Notes: a model not told the origin generated them from the sequence alone. Shown: positions 1 to 8,059, counted from the stretch's first letter. The stretch is 30,017 nt of DNA from Thiobacillus sp. (GCF_024708915.1 NZ_JANJXQ010000172.1:1-30017), one strand, 5' to 3'. Program-made: numbers and translations.

Positions 1-539
1 TCGAGCGCGCCGGTCGGCTCGTCGCACAGCAGCACCGCCGGGTTCTTGGCGATGGCACGGGCGATTGCGACCCGCTGCTGCTCGCCGCCGGAAAGCTGCG
101 CCGGAAAATGGTCGAGCCGCTTGCCCAGTCCCACCAGCGCCAGCGCGTCTTCGGGGCGCATTGGCGAGGTGGCGATCTCGGTCACCGCGGCGACGTTCTC
201 GCGCGCGGTGAGACTCGGAATCAGGTTGTAGAACTGGAACACGAAACCGACGTGCTCGCGGCGGAAGCGGGTGAGATCGGCCTCGGAAGCGCCGGTCAGC
301 TTGTGGTCGAGGTAATAGACCTCGCCGCCGGAGGGCGCGTCGAGCCCGCCGAGGATGTTGAGCAGCGTCGACTTGCCGCTGCCCGAGGCGCCGAGCAGCA
401 CCACCAGTTCGCCGCGATAGAGCGTGAGGTCGATGCCGCGCAGGGCATGCACCTCGACCTCGCCCATACGGTAGACCTTGGTGAGGCCGCGGGCAACGAA
501 AACGGCGGGGTTGTTGTTAGCGGCAGGCATGCGGTTCAT
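1..539 (-). CDS. ABC transporter ATP-binding protein, MacB/LolD-like (partial, C-terminus beyond window)
   Basis: This is the nucleotide-binding subunit of an ABC transporter; ATP hydrolysis here would drive a partner permease that is not in the window. About 179 codons are visible. Numbered from the first Met, they show Walker [10 protein letters not shown] at about 50-58, the Q-loop in FVFQFYNL near 100-107, the signature [14 protein letters not shown] from about 149, and Walker B VLLCDEP at about 169-175, followed by TGALD at the window edge. The close spacing and the EPTGALD ending are typical of the MacB/LolD (lipoprotein or macrolide export, 3.A.1.125/122) group, but the substrate cannot be told without the permease. 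Two in-frame ATG codons (at 539 and 530) are possible starts and neither has a strong ribosome binding site. The gene is separated from the upstream hydrolase by about 150 bases containing a REP-like pair. Confidence 0.9.
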   Translation of the reverse strand, partial: MNRMPAANNNPAVFVARGLTKVYRMGEVEVHALRGIDLTLYRGELVVLLGASGSGKSTLLNILGGLDAPSGGEVYYLDHKLTGASEADLTRFRREHVGFVFQFYNLIPSLTARENVAAVTEIATSPMRPEDALALVGLGKRLDHFPAQLSGGEQQRVAIARAIAKNPAVLLCDEPTGAL

Positions 540-618
540 GATGCCACGGCTGATGGAGACGGTGTAGGCGCCATGCGTGTAGGCGGGCCGCAAGGGTAGC
601 CGCAGCCTCCACGCTATT

Positions 619-692
619 GTAGGAGGGCCGCCCCGGCCCGATTTTCGCACCATGGCAATCACCACGGCATCGGGCCGGGGCGGCCCTGCTAC
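619..692. repeat. Pair of inverted GTAG-headed REP-like hairpins (BIME-like), tails inward
   Basis: Two near-identical 24-base units lie in opposite orientation at 619-642 and 669-692. Each starts with the head GTAGGA or GTAGCA, then a GGGCCG-CCC-CGGCCC hairpin, then GAT. The heads point outward. A related pair occurs at 26586-26655, so this is a dispersed family. A GTAG tetranucleotide head followed by a GC-rich hairpin is the known shape of REP sequences mobilised by RAYT transposases; no RAYT gene is in the window. The right unit overlaps the stop codon of the neighbouring hydrolase gene. Confidence 0.8.
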
Positions 693-1345
693 AGGGGGCG
701 TTGCTGCGTGGGCAGATACTTTGCGAACCAGGCTGCCGCCCGGCTCGCCACCGCCTCCAGCGTACCGGGCTCCTCGAACAGGTGGGTGGCGCCGGGGACG
801 ATCACCATTTCCTTCCTGCAGCGCAGCTGGTCGTACGCCAGCTGATTGAGGTCGATCACGCCGTCGTCGTAGCCGCCCACCAGCAGCAGGGTCGGCGCGC
901 TCACTTTCTGCAGGGCCAGTTCGCCGGCCAGATCGGGGCGCCCGCCGCGGGAGACCACGGCGCGTGCCGCCTCGCCCAGTGCGGCGGCGGCTTCGAGCGC
1001 GGCGGCGGCCCCGGTGCTGGCACCGAAGAAGCCGAGCGGCAGATTCCGGGTGGATTCCTGCGCGCCGACCCAGCGCGCCGCGTCGAGCAGGCGCCGCGTC
1101 AAGAGGCCGATATCGAAGCGGCGGGAATAGTCGCGGTCCTCCTCCGGCGTCAGCAGGTCCATCAGCAGGGTGCCAACACCGGCCTCGCGCAGCACGCCGG
1201 CGACGTAATTGTTGCGCGGCGAGTGGCGCGACGAGCCGCTGCCATGGGCGAACAGCACCAGCCCGACGGCGCCGTCGGGAATTTCCAGCATGCCTTCGAC
1301 GGTGGCATTGCCGGCCGGGATGTGGACCAGGGTGGAATCGCTCAT
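689..1345 (-). CDS. Alpha/beta hydrolase, dienelactone hydrolase-like
   Basis: A 218-residue soluble hydrolase. The alpha/beta-hydrolase layout is visible: an oxyanion-region HGSGSS at 34-39, the nucleophile elbow GASTGA with Ser110, the acid in VGGYDDG (Asp160 or Asp161), and the catalytic His188 in GATHLFEE. This fits the dienelactone hydrolase family, whose members cleave esters or lactones; the substrate here is unknown. The start at 1345 is chosen because its ATG overlaps the TGA of the upstream radical SAM gene (ATGA), implying translational coupling. A longer frame upstream is only the overlapping 3' end of that gene. The last codon and stop lie inside a REP-like unit, so the C-terminal tail may have been shaped by its insertion. 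Being last in an AmmeMemoRadiSam operon suggests a shared pathway (inference). Confidence 0.87.
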   Translation of the reverse strand: MSDSTLVHIPAGNATVEGMLEIPDGAVGLVLFAHGSGSSRHSPRNNYVAGVLREAGVGTLLMDLLTPEEDRDYSRRFDIGLLTRRLLDAARWVGAQESTRNLPLGFFGASTGAAAALEAAAALGEAARAVVSRGGRPDLAGELALQKVSAPTLLLVGGYDDGVIDLNQLAYDQLRCRKEMVIVPGATHLFEEPGTLEAVASRAAAWFAKYLPTQQRPL

Positions 1346-2436
1346 GGCCGGCCCTCGCGGTGCATGGCAACGGGGATGCGGCGGTTGCCGAAGGGATGAC
1401 TGAACGCGCCGAAGCGGCCGGCGATGGCGCTGGCGCAGTGCGGGCAATGGCCGTCCGGCGTAAGGTCGTAGCGGTCGATGCGGTACCAGTCACGCACGAT
1501 CAGCGGCGCGTGGCACGATGGGCAGAAGGTCGTGCCGCCGGTGGTGTCATGCACGTTCCCGGTGTAGACATAGTGGAGGCCCGCCTTCAGCGCGATCTCG
1601 CGCGCCCGCGTGAGGGTCGAGGCCGGCGTCGGCGGCACGTCCCGCATCTTCCAGTCAGGATGGAAGGCCGAGAAGTGCAGCGGCACGCCGGGTCCGAGTT
1701 CGCGCATGATCCACCGGCTCATCGCCGCAAGCTCGGCGTCGGAATCGTTGCGGCCGGGGATCAGGAGCGTGGTGATCTCGAACCACGTATCCGTCTCGCG
1801 CTTCAGGTAGGTCAGCGTATCGAGCACCGGCTGCAGGTGGGCGCCGGTCAACTCGACATAGAAGTCGTCGCTGAAGGCCTTGAGGTCGACGTTGGCAGCG
1901 TCCATTTTGGCGAAGAATTCGCGGCGCGGTTCCTCGGTGATATAGCCTGCGGTGACCGCCACGGTCTTGAGGCCTCGCGCATGACAGGCGTCGGCGACGT
2001 CCATCGCGTATTCGGCGAAGATCACCGGGTCGTTGTAGGTGAAGGCCACGCTTCTGCAGCCGCTCTTTTCGGCGGCCACGGCGATCTCGTCCGGCGCAGC
2101 CCGGTCCATCAGCGTGTCGGTCTCGCGCGACTTGGAAATGTCCCAGTTCTGGCAGAACTTACAGGCGAGATTGCAGCCGGCGGTGCCGAAGGAAAACACC
2201 GAGCTGCCGGGGTAGAAGTGGTTGAGCGGCTTCTTCTCGATCGGGTCGACGCAGAAACCGGACGAGCGGCCGTAGGTGGTGAGCACCATCTTGCCGCCTT
2301 CCATCCTGCGCACGAAGCACAGCCCGCGCTGCCCCTCGTGCAGCTTGCAGAAGCGCGGGCACAGGTTGCACTCGATGCGGCCGTCCGGCAGCACCTGCCA
2401 CCAGCGCGCCGGGTGTTGCGATTCAGGAATGCTCAT
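1342..2436 (-). CDS. amrS: AmmeMemoRadiSam system radical SAM enzyme
   Basis: A 364-residue radical SAM protein. The SAM-binding 4Fe-4S motif is CNLACKFC (Cys88, Cys92, Cys95) within [19 protein letters not shown], the hallmark of the AmrS family. An N-terminal cysteine cluster (Cys23, Cys26, Cys30, Cys40) and a C-terminal ribbon (Cys305, Cys308, Cys331, Cys334) could bind further metal, either zinc or an auxiliary cluster. By family it would cleave S-adenosylmethionine to start a radical reaction; the substrate is not known. It starts at 2436 with ATG overlapping the stop of the Memo-AMMECR1 fusion, and its own stop overlaps the next start. It therefore sits in the middle of a coupled three-gene operon with the two other components that define the system. 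Family assignment is firm; the biochemical role is not. Confidence 0.95.
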   Translation of the reverse strand: MSIPESQHPARWWQVLPDGRIECNLCPRFCKLHEGQRGLCFVRRMEGGKMVLTTYGRSSGFCVDPIEKKPLNHFYPGSSVFSFGTAGCNLACKFCQNWDISKSRETDTLMDRAAPDEIAVAAEKSGCRSVAFTYNDPVIFAEYAMDVADACHARGLKTVAVTAGYITEEPRREFFAKMDAANVDLKAFSDDFYVELTGAHLQPVLDTLTYLKRETDTWFEITTLLIPGRNDSDAELAAMSRWIMRELGPGVPLHFSAFHPDWKMRDVPPTPASTLTRAREIALKAGLHYVYTGNVHDTTGGTTFCPSCHAPLIVRDWYRIDRYDLTPDGHCPHCASAIAGRFGAFSHPFGNRRIPVAMHREGRP

Positions 2437-3791
2437 GCGGCCGCCTCCTTCCACTTGCTGACGCCGTAGCGCGACAGACGCACGCCTTCGGACCAGAAAT
2501 CCGCGGGCAGGCCCGCCTTGCGCTTGAGCTGGGCGAGAAACGCGGCTGGCTCGGGCAGCTGTTCCCACACCTGCGGCAGAAAGGTGCTGCGGTAATGGGC
2601 ATATTCGAACACCACGCCGTCGACATGCGGCCGCAACGCCGCCAGCGCGTCCGCCTCGCTCGCCGCCGCCAGCGGTTCGGCCGGCGTCAGCAGCGACACC
2701 TCGACCCGGATTTCCTCGAACTCGCCGCGGCCCAGCGGCATGAAGCGCGGGTCGCGGAATGCTGCCGCCGCCGCATTCTCGCGCACGTCGATTTCCAGCG
2801 GGCGGTGGGCCTCCAGGGTGCCGATGCAGCCGCGCAGCTCGCCGTGCCGGGTCAGGGTGACGAAGCAGGCGCCCGGCTCCATCAGCCAGCCGGCCTGGGC
2901 GGGGGATGCCGCCTCGTGCCCCAGCCTGGAGGCGATCTCGGCGCGCGCCAGCCTGAGCAGGGTGGCGCCCTTTTCCGCGTCCGGCTGGTCCGCATCGGTC
3001 CCGGCCTCGAAGGCGAACGCGGCGTAGCCGACTACCCGCTCGGGGTCGCCTGCGGTGTCGCTGGAATTGCGCACGTCCAGCACGACCGGATGCAGGCCGT
3101 GCCTGCGCGCTGCCAGCAGCAGGCCGTTGATCGGCGTGGCGCCGCAAGCCTGCTCGTGGTTGAGGTGCGAATCCAGCGCCAGGATCGCATCGACGGTTGC
3201 GCCGTCCGCCTTGCGGGCGGCCGCATCGGGCAGGAAATGCGACAGGTCGGAGCTGATCACGATCAGCGTCTCGTCGCCGCCCCACACCCTCTCCAGCACC
3301 TCCGCGACCTCGGCCGCGGTCGCCTCGCCCACTGCCAGCGGCAGCAGCAGGAAATCGCCCAGCACCTGCTGCAGGAAAGGCAGCTGCACTTCCAGCGAAT
3401 GCTCCATCCGGTGCGCCGCAGCGCTTGCGCTTATTTGCGGCAGATCGGCGAGGCGCTGCATGCCCGCGCGATCCAGCCGGATTTCGCCGAGCGGGGTGGC
3501 AAAGCGCTCCGCCTCGGGCAAGGCCAGCCCGCGCACAGGGACACGGTGGGTGGGGCCGAGCAGCACCACCCGGCGGATACGGCCGCGCCCATCGCCCAGG
3601 CGCGCATAGGCGCTGGCGGCGACGGCGCCGGAATACACATAGCCGGCATGCGGCACGATCAAGGCTTTGGGCCGGCTTGGCGGTGCAGCCGGTCCGGCTT
3701 CGGCCAGCATGTCGTCGAGCATTTGCCTGAGCAAAGCCGGCCGGTCCGGGTAGAAAAGGCCTGCGACGGCGGCGGGACGGGTGGTAGGCAT
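2433..3791 (-). CDS. amrB: AmmeMemoRadiSam system protein B/A fusion (Memo domain + AMMECR1 domain)
   Basis: A 452-residue fusion of two domains that are often separate genes. Residues about 1-265 are a Memo domain, carrying the putative metal-site residues His48 (PHAGY), His82 (GPTHR), His131 (MEHSLEVQ), Asp182 and His185 (SSDLSHF) and Cys216 (ACG). These correspond to the His/Asp/Cys set reported to bind metal in human MEMO1. Residues about 275-452 are an AMMECR1 domain with its signature LRGCIGT at 319-325. The ATG at 3791 is preferred over an upstream TTG because GAGGGG lies about 8 bases in front of it. It is the first gene of the operon with amrS and the hydrolase, and it diverges from the histidine kinase gene. 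The fusion is physical evidence that the two domains act together; the reaction is unknown. Confidence 0.95.
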   Translation of the reverse strand: MPTTRPAAVAGLFYPDRPALLRQMLDDMLAEAGPAAPPSRPKALIVPHAGYVYSGAVAASAYARLGDGRGRIRRVVLLGPTHRVPVRGLALPEAERFATPLGEIRLDRAGMQRLADLPQISASAAAHRMEHSLEVQLPFLQQVLGDFLLLPLAVGEATAAEVAEVLERVWGGDETLIVISSDLSHFLPDAAARKADGATVDAILALDSHLNHEQACGATPINGLLLAARRHGLHPVVLDVRNSSDTAGDPERVVGYAAFAFEAGTDADQPDAEKGATLLRLARAEIASRLGHEAASPAQAGWLMEPGACFVTLTRHGELRGCIGTLEAHRPLEIDVRENAAAAAFRDPRFMPLGRGEFEEIRVEVSLLTPAEPLAAASEADALAALRPHVDGVVFEYAHYRSTFLPQVWEQLPEPAAFLAQLKRKAGLPADFWSEGVRLSRYGVSKWKEAAA

Positions 3792-3931
3792 GGACAATCC
3801 CCTCGACAACTGCCTTGGTAGATGTGGGAGATTCAGCCCGATTTCAAGTCGGGCAGCGTTTCCGCCGATAATGACGGGCAGAAAAAAGACGGGAATCTGT
3901 CGTTATAAAAGCTTCAGCAATGAGGAGAAGT
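3792..3931. promoter_or_regulatory. Divergent intergenic region between the AmmeMemoRadiSam operon and the sensor kinase
   Basis: These 140 bases must carry promoters for both directions. There is a 6-bp dyad, GCCCGA at 3836-3841 with TCGGGC at 3849-3854 and a 7-base loop, which could be an operator or a leader hairpin. On the plus strand, TATAAA at 3904-3909 could be a -10 element for the kinase, but no good -35 is seen. GCCGATAA at 3864-3871 resembles a sigma-28 -10 without its -35. AGGAG at 3923-3927 is the kinase ribosome binding site. Confidence 0.35.
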
Positions 3932-5404
3932 ATGGATTCATCCAAAGCTGTCGACGAAGGCGCGTTGCTGAAGGCGATCCTGCAGGAATCGGCCACCGAG
4001 GTGATGGTGTTCGACGCGGACACCCTGCAGATCGTCCAGGCCAATCCGTCCGCAGCGAACAACCTGCAATATCCGCTCACGGCCTTGCAAAAGCTGACAC
4101 CGCTGGACCTGCTGGCGCCCGAGGACGAACAGTCGTTCCACACCCTGCTTGCCCTGCTGCAAAGCGGGAAGAAGCGCCGCATCGCGCTGCATGCGCAGTG
4201 CTGCCGCCGCGACGGCAGCCGCTATCCGGTCGAGGCCCGGCTATCCTGCGCGACTCATCGCGGCCAGCCGGTTTTCATCTGCATGGCCGACGACATCAGC
4301 CAGCGCGAAGCAGCGCGGCAGGCGCTGGCGCACTCGGCCTCCGACCTGCGCGCGATCGTGGCGCACATTCCCGGCATGGCCTATCAGGTGCTGCGCAGGC
4401 ACGACGGCACCACCTCGCTGCGCTACGTCAGCGAGCAATCCGCCCAGCTGCTCGGCATCAAGGCGGCCGCCCTGCGCGCCAACCCGGAACGCTTCGCCGG
4501 GCTGATCCTGGAGGAAGACAAGGCCGATTACCTGGCCCGGCTGGCCGCGGCGGGCGGCAGCCACATGACCTTCAACTGGGAAGGCCGCATCTGGATGGAA
4601 GCCTGGAAGGACGTGAAATGGGTCAACCTCCGCGTCAGCCGGCGCGAAGCGCCGGACGGCCTGATCTGGGACGGCATCATGCTGAACGTGACGCACAGCA
4701 AGCAGGCCGAAGCGGAAATCCGGCGTTCCCGGGCGCAGCTGAGTGCGCTGGCCGCGCACGTCGAAGCGGTCAAGGAACAGGAGCGCCTGCACCTTGCCCG
4801 CGAGGTGCACGACGACCTCGGCGGCAATCTAACCGCGATCAAGATCGGCCTCTCCTGGCTGAAGCGGCATCTGCCGCCCGGCGAGGCCGGCCTGATCGAA
4901 CGCACCGCCTATCTGGACAACGTGGTCGACCAGACCATCGAAGCAACGCACCGCATCGCCTCCAACCTGCGCCCCGCCATGCTGGATTTCGGCATCGTGT
5001 CGGCCATCGGCTGGCAGCTGCAGCGGTTCAGCCACAACACCGACATCGCCCATGAATTCAGCGCCCCCGACGCCGCCATCCCGCTCGATCCGGAGCTTGC
5101 CATCGCCGTGTTCCGCATCGTCCAGGAAGCGCTGACCAATGTGGCCAAGCACGCCCGCGCCAGCAAGGTCAAAGTCAGCCTGGTCCGCGACCGCGACAGC
5201 CTGCGGGTAAGCGTCGCCGACGACGGCCAGGGCATCCAGACGGTCCGCGGCGAAAACGGCAAGCGTGGCTTCGGCGTCCTCGGCATGCGCGAACGCGCCG
5301 CGGCGCTGGGCGGCGAACTCAGCGTGCTGCCCGCGCGGCGGCGCGGCACCCAGGTCAGCCTGCGCATCCCCCTGCCCGACGCTCCGCCCGACACGCCGAA
5401 ATGA
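3932..5404 (+). CDS. PAS-domain sensor histidine kinase, NarL/DegS type (HisKA_3)
   Basis: A 490-residue kinase without a transmembrane segment, so probably cytoplasmic. The N-terminal third looks like a PAS domain (VMVFDADTLQIVQANPSA near the start, then FICMADDISQRE). A second PAS-like region follows, around IPGMAYQVLRR to IMLNVTHSKQAEAE. A short coiled stretch leads to the HisKA_3 phosphoacceptor in AREVHDDLGG, His293, and a HATPase_c domain with NVAKHARAS (N-box) and DDGQGI and GFGVLGMRERA (G-boxes). This family phosphorylates LuxR/NarL-type regulators, and exactly such a gene follows 51 bases downstream. The start at 3932 is chosen over the ATG at 3920 because AGGAG sits correctly in front of it. 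The signal is unknown; nothing in the PAS domains reveals a cofactor. Confidence 0.92.
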   Translation: MDSSKAVDEGALLKAILQESATEVMVFDADTLQIVQANPSAANNLQYPLTALQKLTPLDLLAPEDEQSFHTLLALLQSGKKRRIALHAQCCRRDGSRYPVEARLSCATHRGQPVFICMADDISQREAARQALAHSASDLRAIVAHIPGMAYQVLRRHDGTTSLRYVSEQSAQLLGIKAAALRANPERFAGLILEEDKADYLARLAAAGGSHMTFNWEGRIWMEAWKDVKWVNLRVSRREAPDGLIWDGIMLNVTHSKQAEAEIRRSRAQLSALAAHVEAVKEQERLHLAREVHDDLGGNLTAIKIGLSWLKRHLPPGEAGLIERTAYLDNVVDQTIEATHRIASNLRPAMLDFGIVSAIGWQLQRFSHNTDIAHEFSAPDAAIPLDPELAIAVFRIVQEALTNVAKHARASKVKVSLVRDRDSLRVSVADDGQGIQTVRGENGKRGFGVLGMRERAAALGGELSVLPARRRGTQVSLRIPLPDAPPDTPK

Positions 5405-5455
5405 CGGCATAATCCCCTTGTTCCGCCTAATAAAATCCGAAAAACCGTTCAAACC

Positions 5456-6103
5456 GTGGCCACCGTCAAACCCTACCGCATCCTCATCGTCGACGACCAC
5501 GCCATCGTCCGCGAAGGGCTCAAGCAAATCCTCGCCGAAGTCGACGACATCGAAGTCGCCGGCGAGGCCGACTGCGCGAGGAACGCCCTGCAGATGGCCC
5601 GGCGGGAGCCCTGGGACCTGGTGCTGATGGACATTTCCATGCCCGACCGCAGCGGCCTGGAAACCCTGGAACTGCTGAAGAACGAACATCCCGGCATCAG
5701 GGTGCTGATGCTGTCGATGCACCGGGAGACCCAGTACGCGGTGCGCGCGCTGAAGACCGGCGCGGCCGGCTACCTCAACAAGCAAAGCGCGCCGGATCAG
5801 CTGATCGACGCCATCCGCCTGGTCGCCTCGGGCAAGAAGTACATCAGCGCCGAAGTCGCCCAGGAACTCGCCAGCGAAATCAGCGGCGAACGCGCCGGCC
5901 TGCCGCACGAAGGCCTCTCCAACCGCGAATACCAGACCCTGTGCATGATCGCCTCCGGGCTGACCGTCAGCCTCATCGCTGACCAGCTGGCGCTGTCGGT
6001 CAAGACCATCAGCATGTACCGCGCCCGCCTGCTGAAGAAAATGCAGCTCAAAAACAACGCCGAACTGACGCATTACGCGATCAAGCAGGGACTGCTCGAT
6101 TGA
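5456..6103 (+). CDS. NarL/FixJ-family two-component response regulator
   Basis: A 215-residue regulator. The receiver domain has the acidic pair Asp13-Asp14 (IVDDH), the phosphoacceptor Asp59 (VLMDISMPD), Ser87 in the switch position and Lys109 (YLNK). The C-terminal LuxR-type helix-turn-helix runs from about 150 (LSNREYQTLCMIASGLTVSLIADQLALSVKTISMYRARLLKKM). It is the likely partner of the preceding HisKA_3 kinase. The frame begins at a GTG with no clear ribosome binding site, so the start is less certain, although it falls just before the conserved receiver beginning. DNA targets are unknown; its place next to a diguanylate cyclase and the flagellin gene makes motility or surface behaviour a reasonable but unproven guess. 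Confidence 0.92.
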   Translation: MATVKPYRILIVDDHAIVREGLKQILAEVDDIEVAGEADCARNALQMARREPWDLVLMDISMPDRSGLETLELLKNEHPGIRVLMLSMHRETQYAVRALKTGAAGYLNKQSAPDQLIDAIRLVASGKKYISAEVAQELASEISGERAGLPHEGLSNREYQTLCMIASGLTVSLIADQLALSVKTISMYRARLLKKMQLKNNAELTHYAIKQGLLD

Positions 6104-6336
6104 GATTCCAGACGCAAGGTTCGATATACAAGGAAAAGCGTGCCGCCCGAATCCCGCATCTTGAATCCGTCTTCGGAAATGCCGGGGTTTTCCCGCCTTA
6201 ATCCACCCTTTATCCCCCTTCCACCCGCCTTAACATGCGAGGCAGAGCGTGAGTGTTGCCGGTTCGCCGGCTTTGCAAATCACGGCCTGCCCCTTGCGGG
6301 CATAGCGAATTGCCCTTTCCGGGTTTGAGTGCCGAC
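6104..6336 (+). other. Leader region of the diguanylate cyclase gene
   Basis: This 233-base gap contains no convincing gene. Its right half holds copy 1 of a structured repeat (6237-6306). No intrinsic terminator for the response regulator and no convincing -35/-10 pair were found. An open frame through the region that joins the cyclase frame (beginning at 6253) has no family-like sequence and would translate the repeat. Confidence 0.4.
6237..6306 (+). repeat. Dispersed structured repeat, copy 1 (upstream of the diguanylate cyclase)
   Basis: About 70 bases closely match 29875-29949 on the same strand. A hairpin GCCGG-TTCG-CCGGC (6258-6271) is followed by a shared GGCTTT, then by CACGGCCTGCCCCTTGCGGG, which can form a second short hairpin (GCCTGC with GCGGGC). 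In copy 2 the loop-closing pair of the first hairpin changes from G-C to A-T with pairing kept. It lies within 31 bases of the cyclase start codon, so it may be in the mRNA leader. Confidence 0.55.
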
Positions 6337-7914
6337 ATGGCCGAGCCAACCGTCAAAATCAATCTTGCCAATCCGACCGAAGTCGCGCGCGAAACCTTGC
6401 GCCGCCTTGCGCTGCGCCGGATCGCGCCGACCCCGGACAACTACCAGACGCTGTACGAGGAAATCACCGGCGCGCCCGGCGTGGCGGCGACGACGGCCAT
6501 CACCGCCACCGCCGCCAGCGCGCTGTCCGGCCTGGTCATGGACCTCAGCCTGCACCATCCCGAGCTGGCGGGCCCGGTGGAAATACTCGACCAGGCCATC
6601 CGCAAGAGCGACTGGGCGCAATGCCGCAAGCAGTTGAGCCAGATTGCGCTGCAGCTCAAGCAGCGGACGGACGGCAGCGGCGGCGAAGAAGACCTGACCC
6701 TGCTGCGCGACCTGCTCGCCAAAACCCTGGAATTCGGCCTCATCCCCCAGCTGTCGCACCACCCCGCGCTGGCGGACCGGGCGCAACAGCTGGCCTCCGC
6801 CGTGCGCGACGCCGGCAGCGCCAGCGCCCTGCGCAATACCGCAGCCAGCCTGAAATCGCTGTGGATCGACGTCGATCAGCATGCCTCGCACCTCCACGAC
6901 CAGCAGGAAACGTTCCGGCGCATTCTGCTGCTGCTGGTGGAAAACATCGGCGAACTGCTCGACGACGACACCTGGCTGCGCGGCCAACTCGACATGGTGC
7001 AGGAAATCGTCGCCGGCCCGCTCAGGCTGCAGTCGCTGCAGGAAGCGGAAAAACGGCTCAAGGAAGTGATCTACAAGCAAAGCCTGGTCAAGCACGGCCT
7101 GCGCGAAGCCACCGCCACACTGAAAGCCACCATGACCACCTTCGTCAGCCGCATGCGCGACGCCGTGGCGGCCAACGACGAGTACCAGGGAAAAATCGCC
7201 TCCCACATCGAACGCATCGGCAGCACCGAAGACGTGCGGGAGCTGAACCGCATTCTTGAAAATCTGCTGGAAGAAACCCGCACCGCGCAGTCCGATACCC
7301 GCCGCGCCCACGACCAGCTTATCCAGGAGCGCGACGCCGCCCTGCAGGCGGAAGGCCGCATCCGCCAGCTGGAAACCCAGCTCGCCGAAATGAGCGCCCT
7401 GGTGCGCGAAGACCCGCTCACCCGCAGCCTCAACCGGCGCGGCCTCGACGACGAATTCGCGCGCGAAGCCTCGCGCGCCGACCGCTATGCCTCGCCGTTC
7501 TGCATCGCCGTGCTGGACGTCGACAACTTCAAGGCGCTCAACGACAAACGCGGCCACCAGACCGGCGACGAGGCGCTGATCCACCTAGTCAAGGTCGCCA
7601 AGGAAGAACTGCGCCTCACCGACCACATCGCGCGCATGGGCGGCGAGGAATTTCTCATCCTGCTGCCCAACACACCGCTCGACGAGGCCATGGGAATCGT
7701 CACCCGGCTGCAGCGCAGCCTCACCAAGAAATACTTCCTCGACAACAACGAGCGCGTGCTGATCACCTTCAGCGCCGGCGTCGCCGCGCGCGCCCCTGGC
7801 GAATCGCAGGAAGCCGCCATCGCCCGCGCCGACAGCGCCATGTACCAAGCCAAGCACGCCGGCAAGAACCGCGTTTGCCGGGCGGCACAAGCCCCCATGC
7901 AGGCTGCGGAATGA
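6337..7914 (+). CDS. Diguanylate cyclase (GGDEF domain)
   Basis: A 525-residue cytoplasmic protein predicted to make cyclic di-GMP from two GTP. The C-terminal GGDEF domain starts near 365 (DPLTRSLNRRGLDDEF) and carries the active-site GGEEF at 435-439. The inhibitory I-site RLTD (426-429) lies exactly five residues before it, so product inhibition is expected. The first ~140 residues, with LRRLALRRIAPTPDNYQTLYEEI, form an uncharacterised helical region shared by related cyclases (family recollection), followed by a long helical stretch that is probably coiled coil up to about 360. No sensory domain or membrane segment is recognised. The ATG at 6337 matches the usual N-terminus of such proteins; the ribosome binding site is weak. 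A YcgR brake gene lies 6 kb downstream in the same locus. Confidence 0.93.
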   Translation: MAEPTVKINLANPTEVARETLRRLALRRIAPTPDNYQTLYEEITGAPGVAATTAITATAASALSGLVMDLSLHHPELAGPVEILDQAIRKSDWAQCRKQLSQIALQLKQRTDGSGGEEDLTLLRDLLAKTLEFGLIPQLSHHPALADRAQQLASAVRDAGSASALRNTAASLKSLWIDVDQHASHLHDQQETFRRILLLLVENIGELLDDDTWLRGQLDMVQEIVAGPLRLQSLQEAEKRLKEVIYKQSLVKHGLREATATLKATMTTFVSRMRDAVAANDEYQGKIASHIERIGSTEDVRELNRILENLLEETRTAQSDTRRAHDQLIQERDAALQAEGRIRQLETQLAEMSALVREDPLTRSLNRRGLDDEFAREASRADRYASPFCIAVLDVDNFKALNDKRGHQTGDEALIHLVKVAKEELRLTDHIARMGGEEFLILLPNTPLDEAMGIVTRLQRSLTKKYFLDNNERVLITFSAGVAARAPGESQEAAIARADSAMYQAKHAGKNRVCRAAQAPMQAAE

Positions 7915-7943
7915 AGATCATGCAGATTTTTGCAACAGCAGCC

Positions 7944-7970
7944 TTAACTTTCTCCAACCCCCGACGATTC
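7944..7970 (+). promoter_or_regulatory. Candidate sigma-28 (FliA) promoter of fliC
   Basis: TTAACTTT at 7944-7951 is followed after exactly 11 bases by GACGATTC at 7963-7970. The enterobacterial consensus is TAAAGTTT, 11 bases, GCCGATAA, so 6 of 8 and 5 of 8 bases agree with ideal spacing. It lies about 90 bases before the flagellin start, where a class III flagellar promoter is expected. Confidence 0.6.
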
Positions 7971-8059
7971 CTCTCACAACGGCGGTTCATGCAGCCCCAG
8001 CGGGCAAACCAACGTTGACGGCACCAGCCGGAACCCTCGACTAAAAAAGGAGAAACAAC

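Noticed and set aside
3792..3809. TTG start for the Memo-AMMECR1 protein six codons upstream
   Set aside because: The ATG at 3791 has a proper GAGGGG ribosome binding site, and the extra residues are not typical of the family.
3864..3871. Sigma-28 promoter for the histidine kinase (GCCGATAA)
   Set aside because: The -10 match is perfect, but the bases 11 upstream (CAAGTCGG) do not resemble TAAAGTTT.
6237..6336. c-di-GMP (GEMM-type) riboswitch before the diguanylate cyclase
   Set aside because: The position is attractive, but the core bases expected of GEMM-I or GEMM-II aptamers as I remember them are not seen, and the sequence matches a dispersed repeat instead.
6253..6336. 28-residue N-terminal extension of the diguanylate cyclase
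   Set aside because: It translates the repeat element, has no ribosome binding site and does not match cyclase N-termini; the ATG at 6337 is better.
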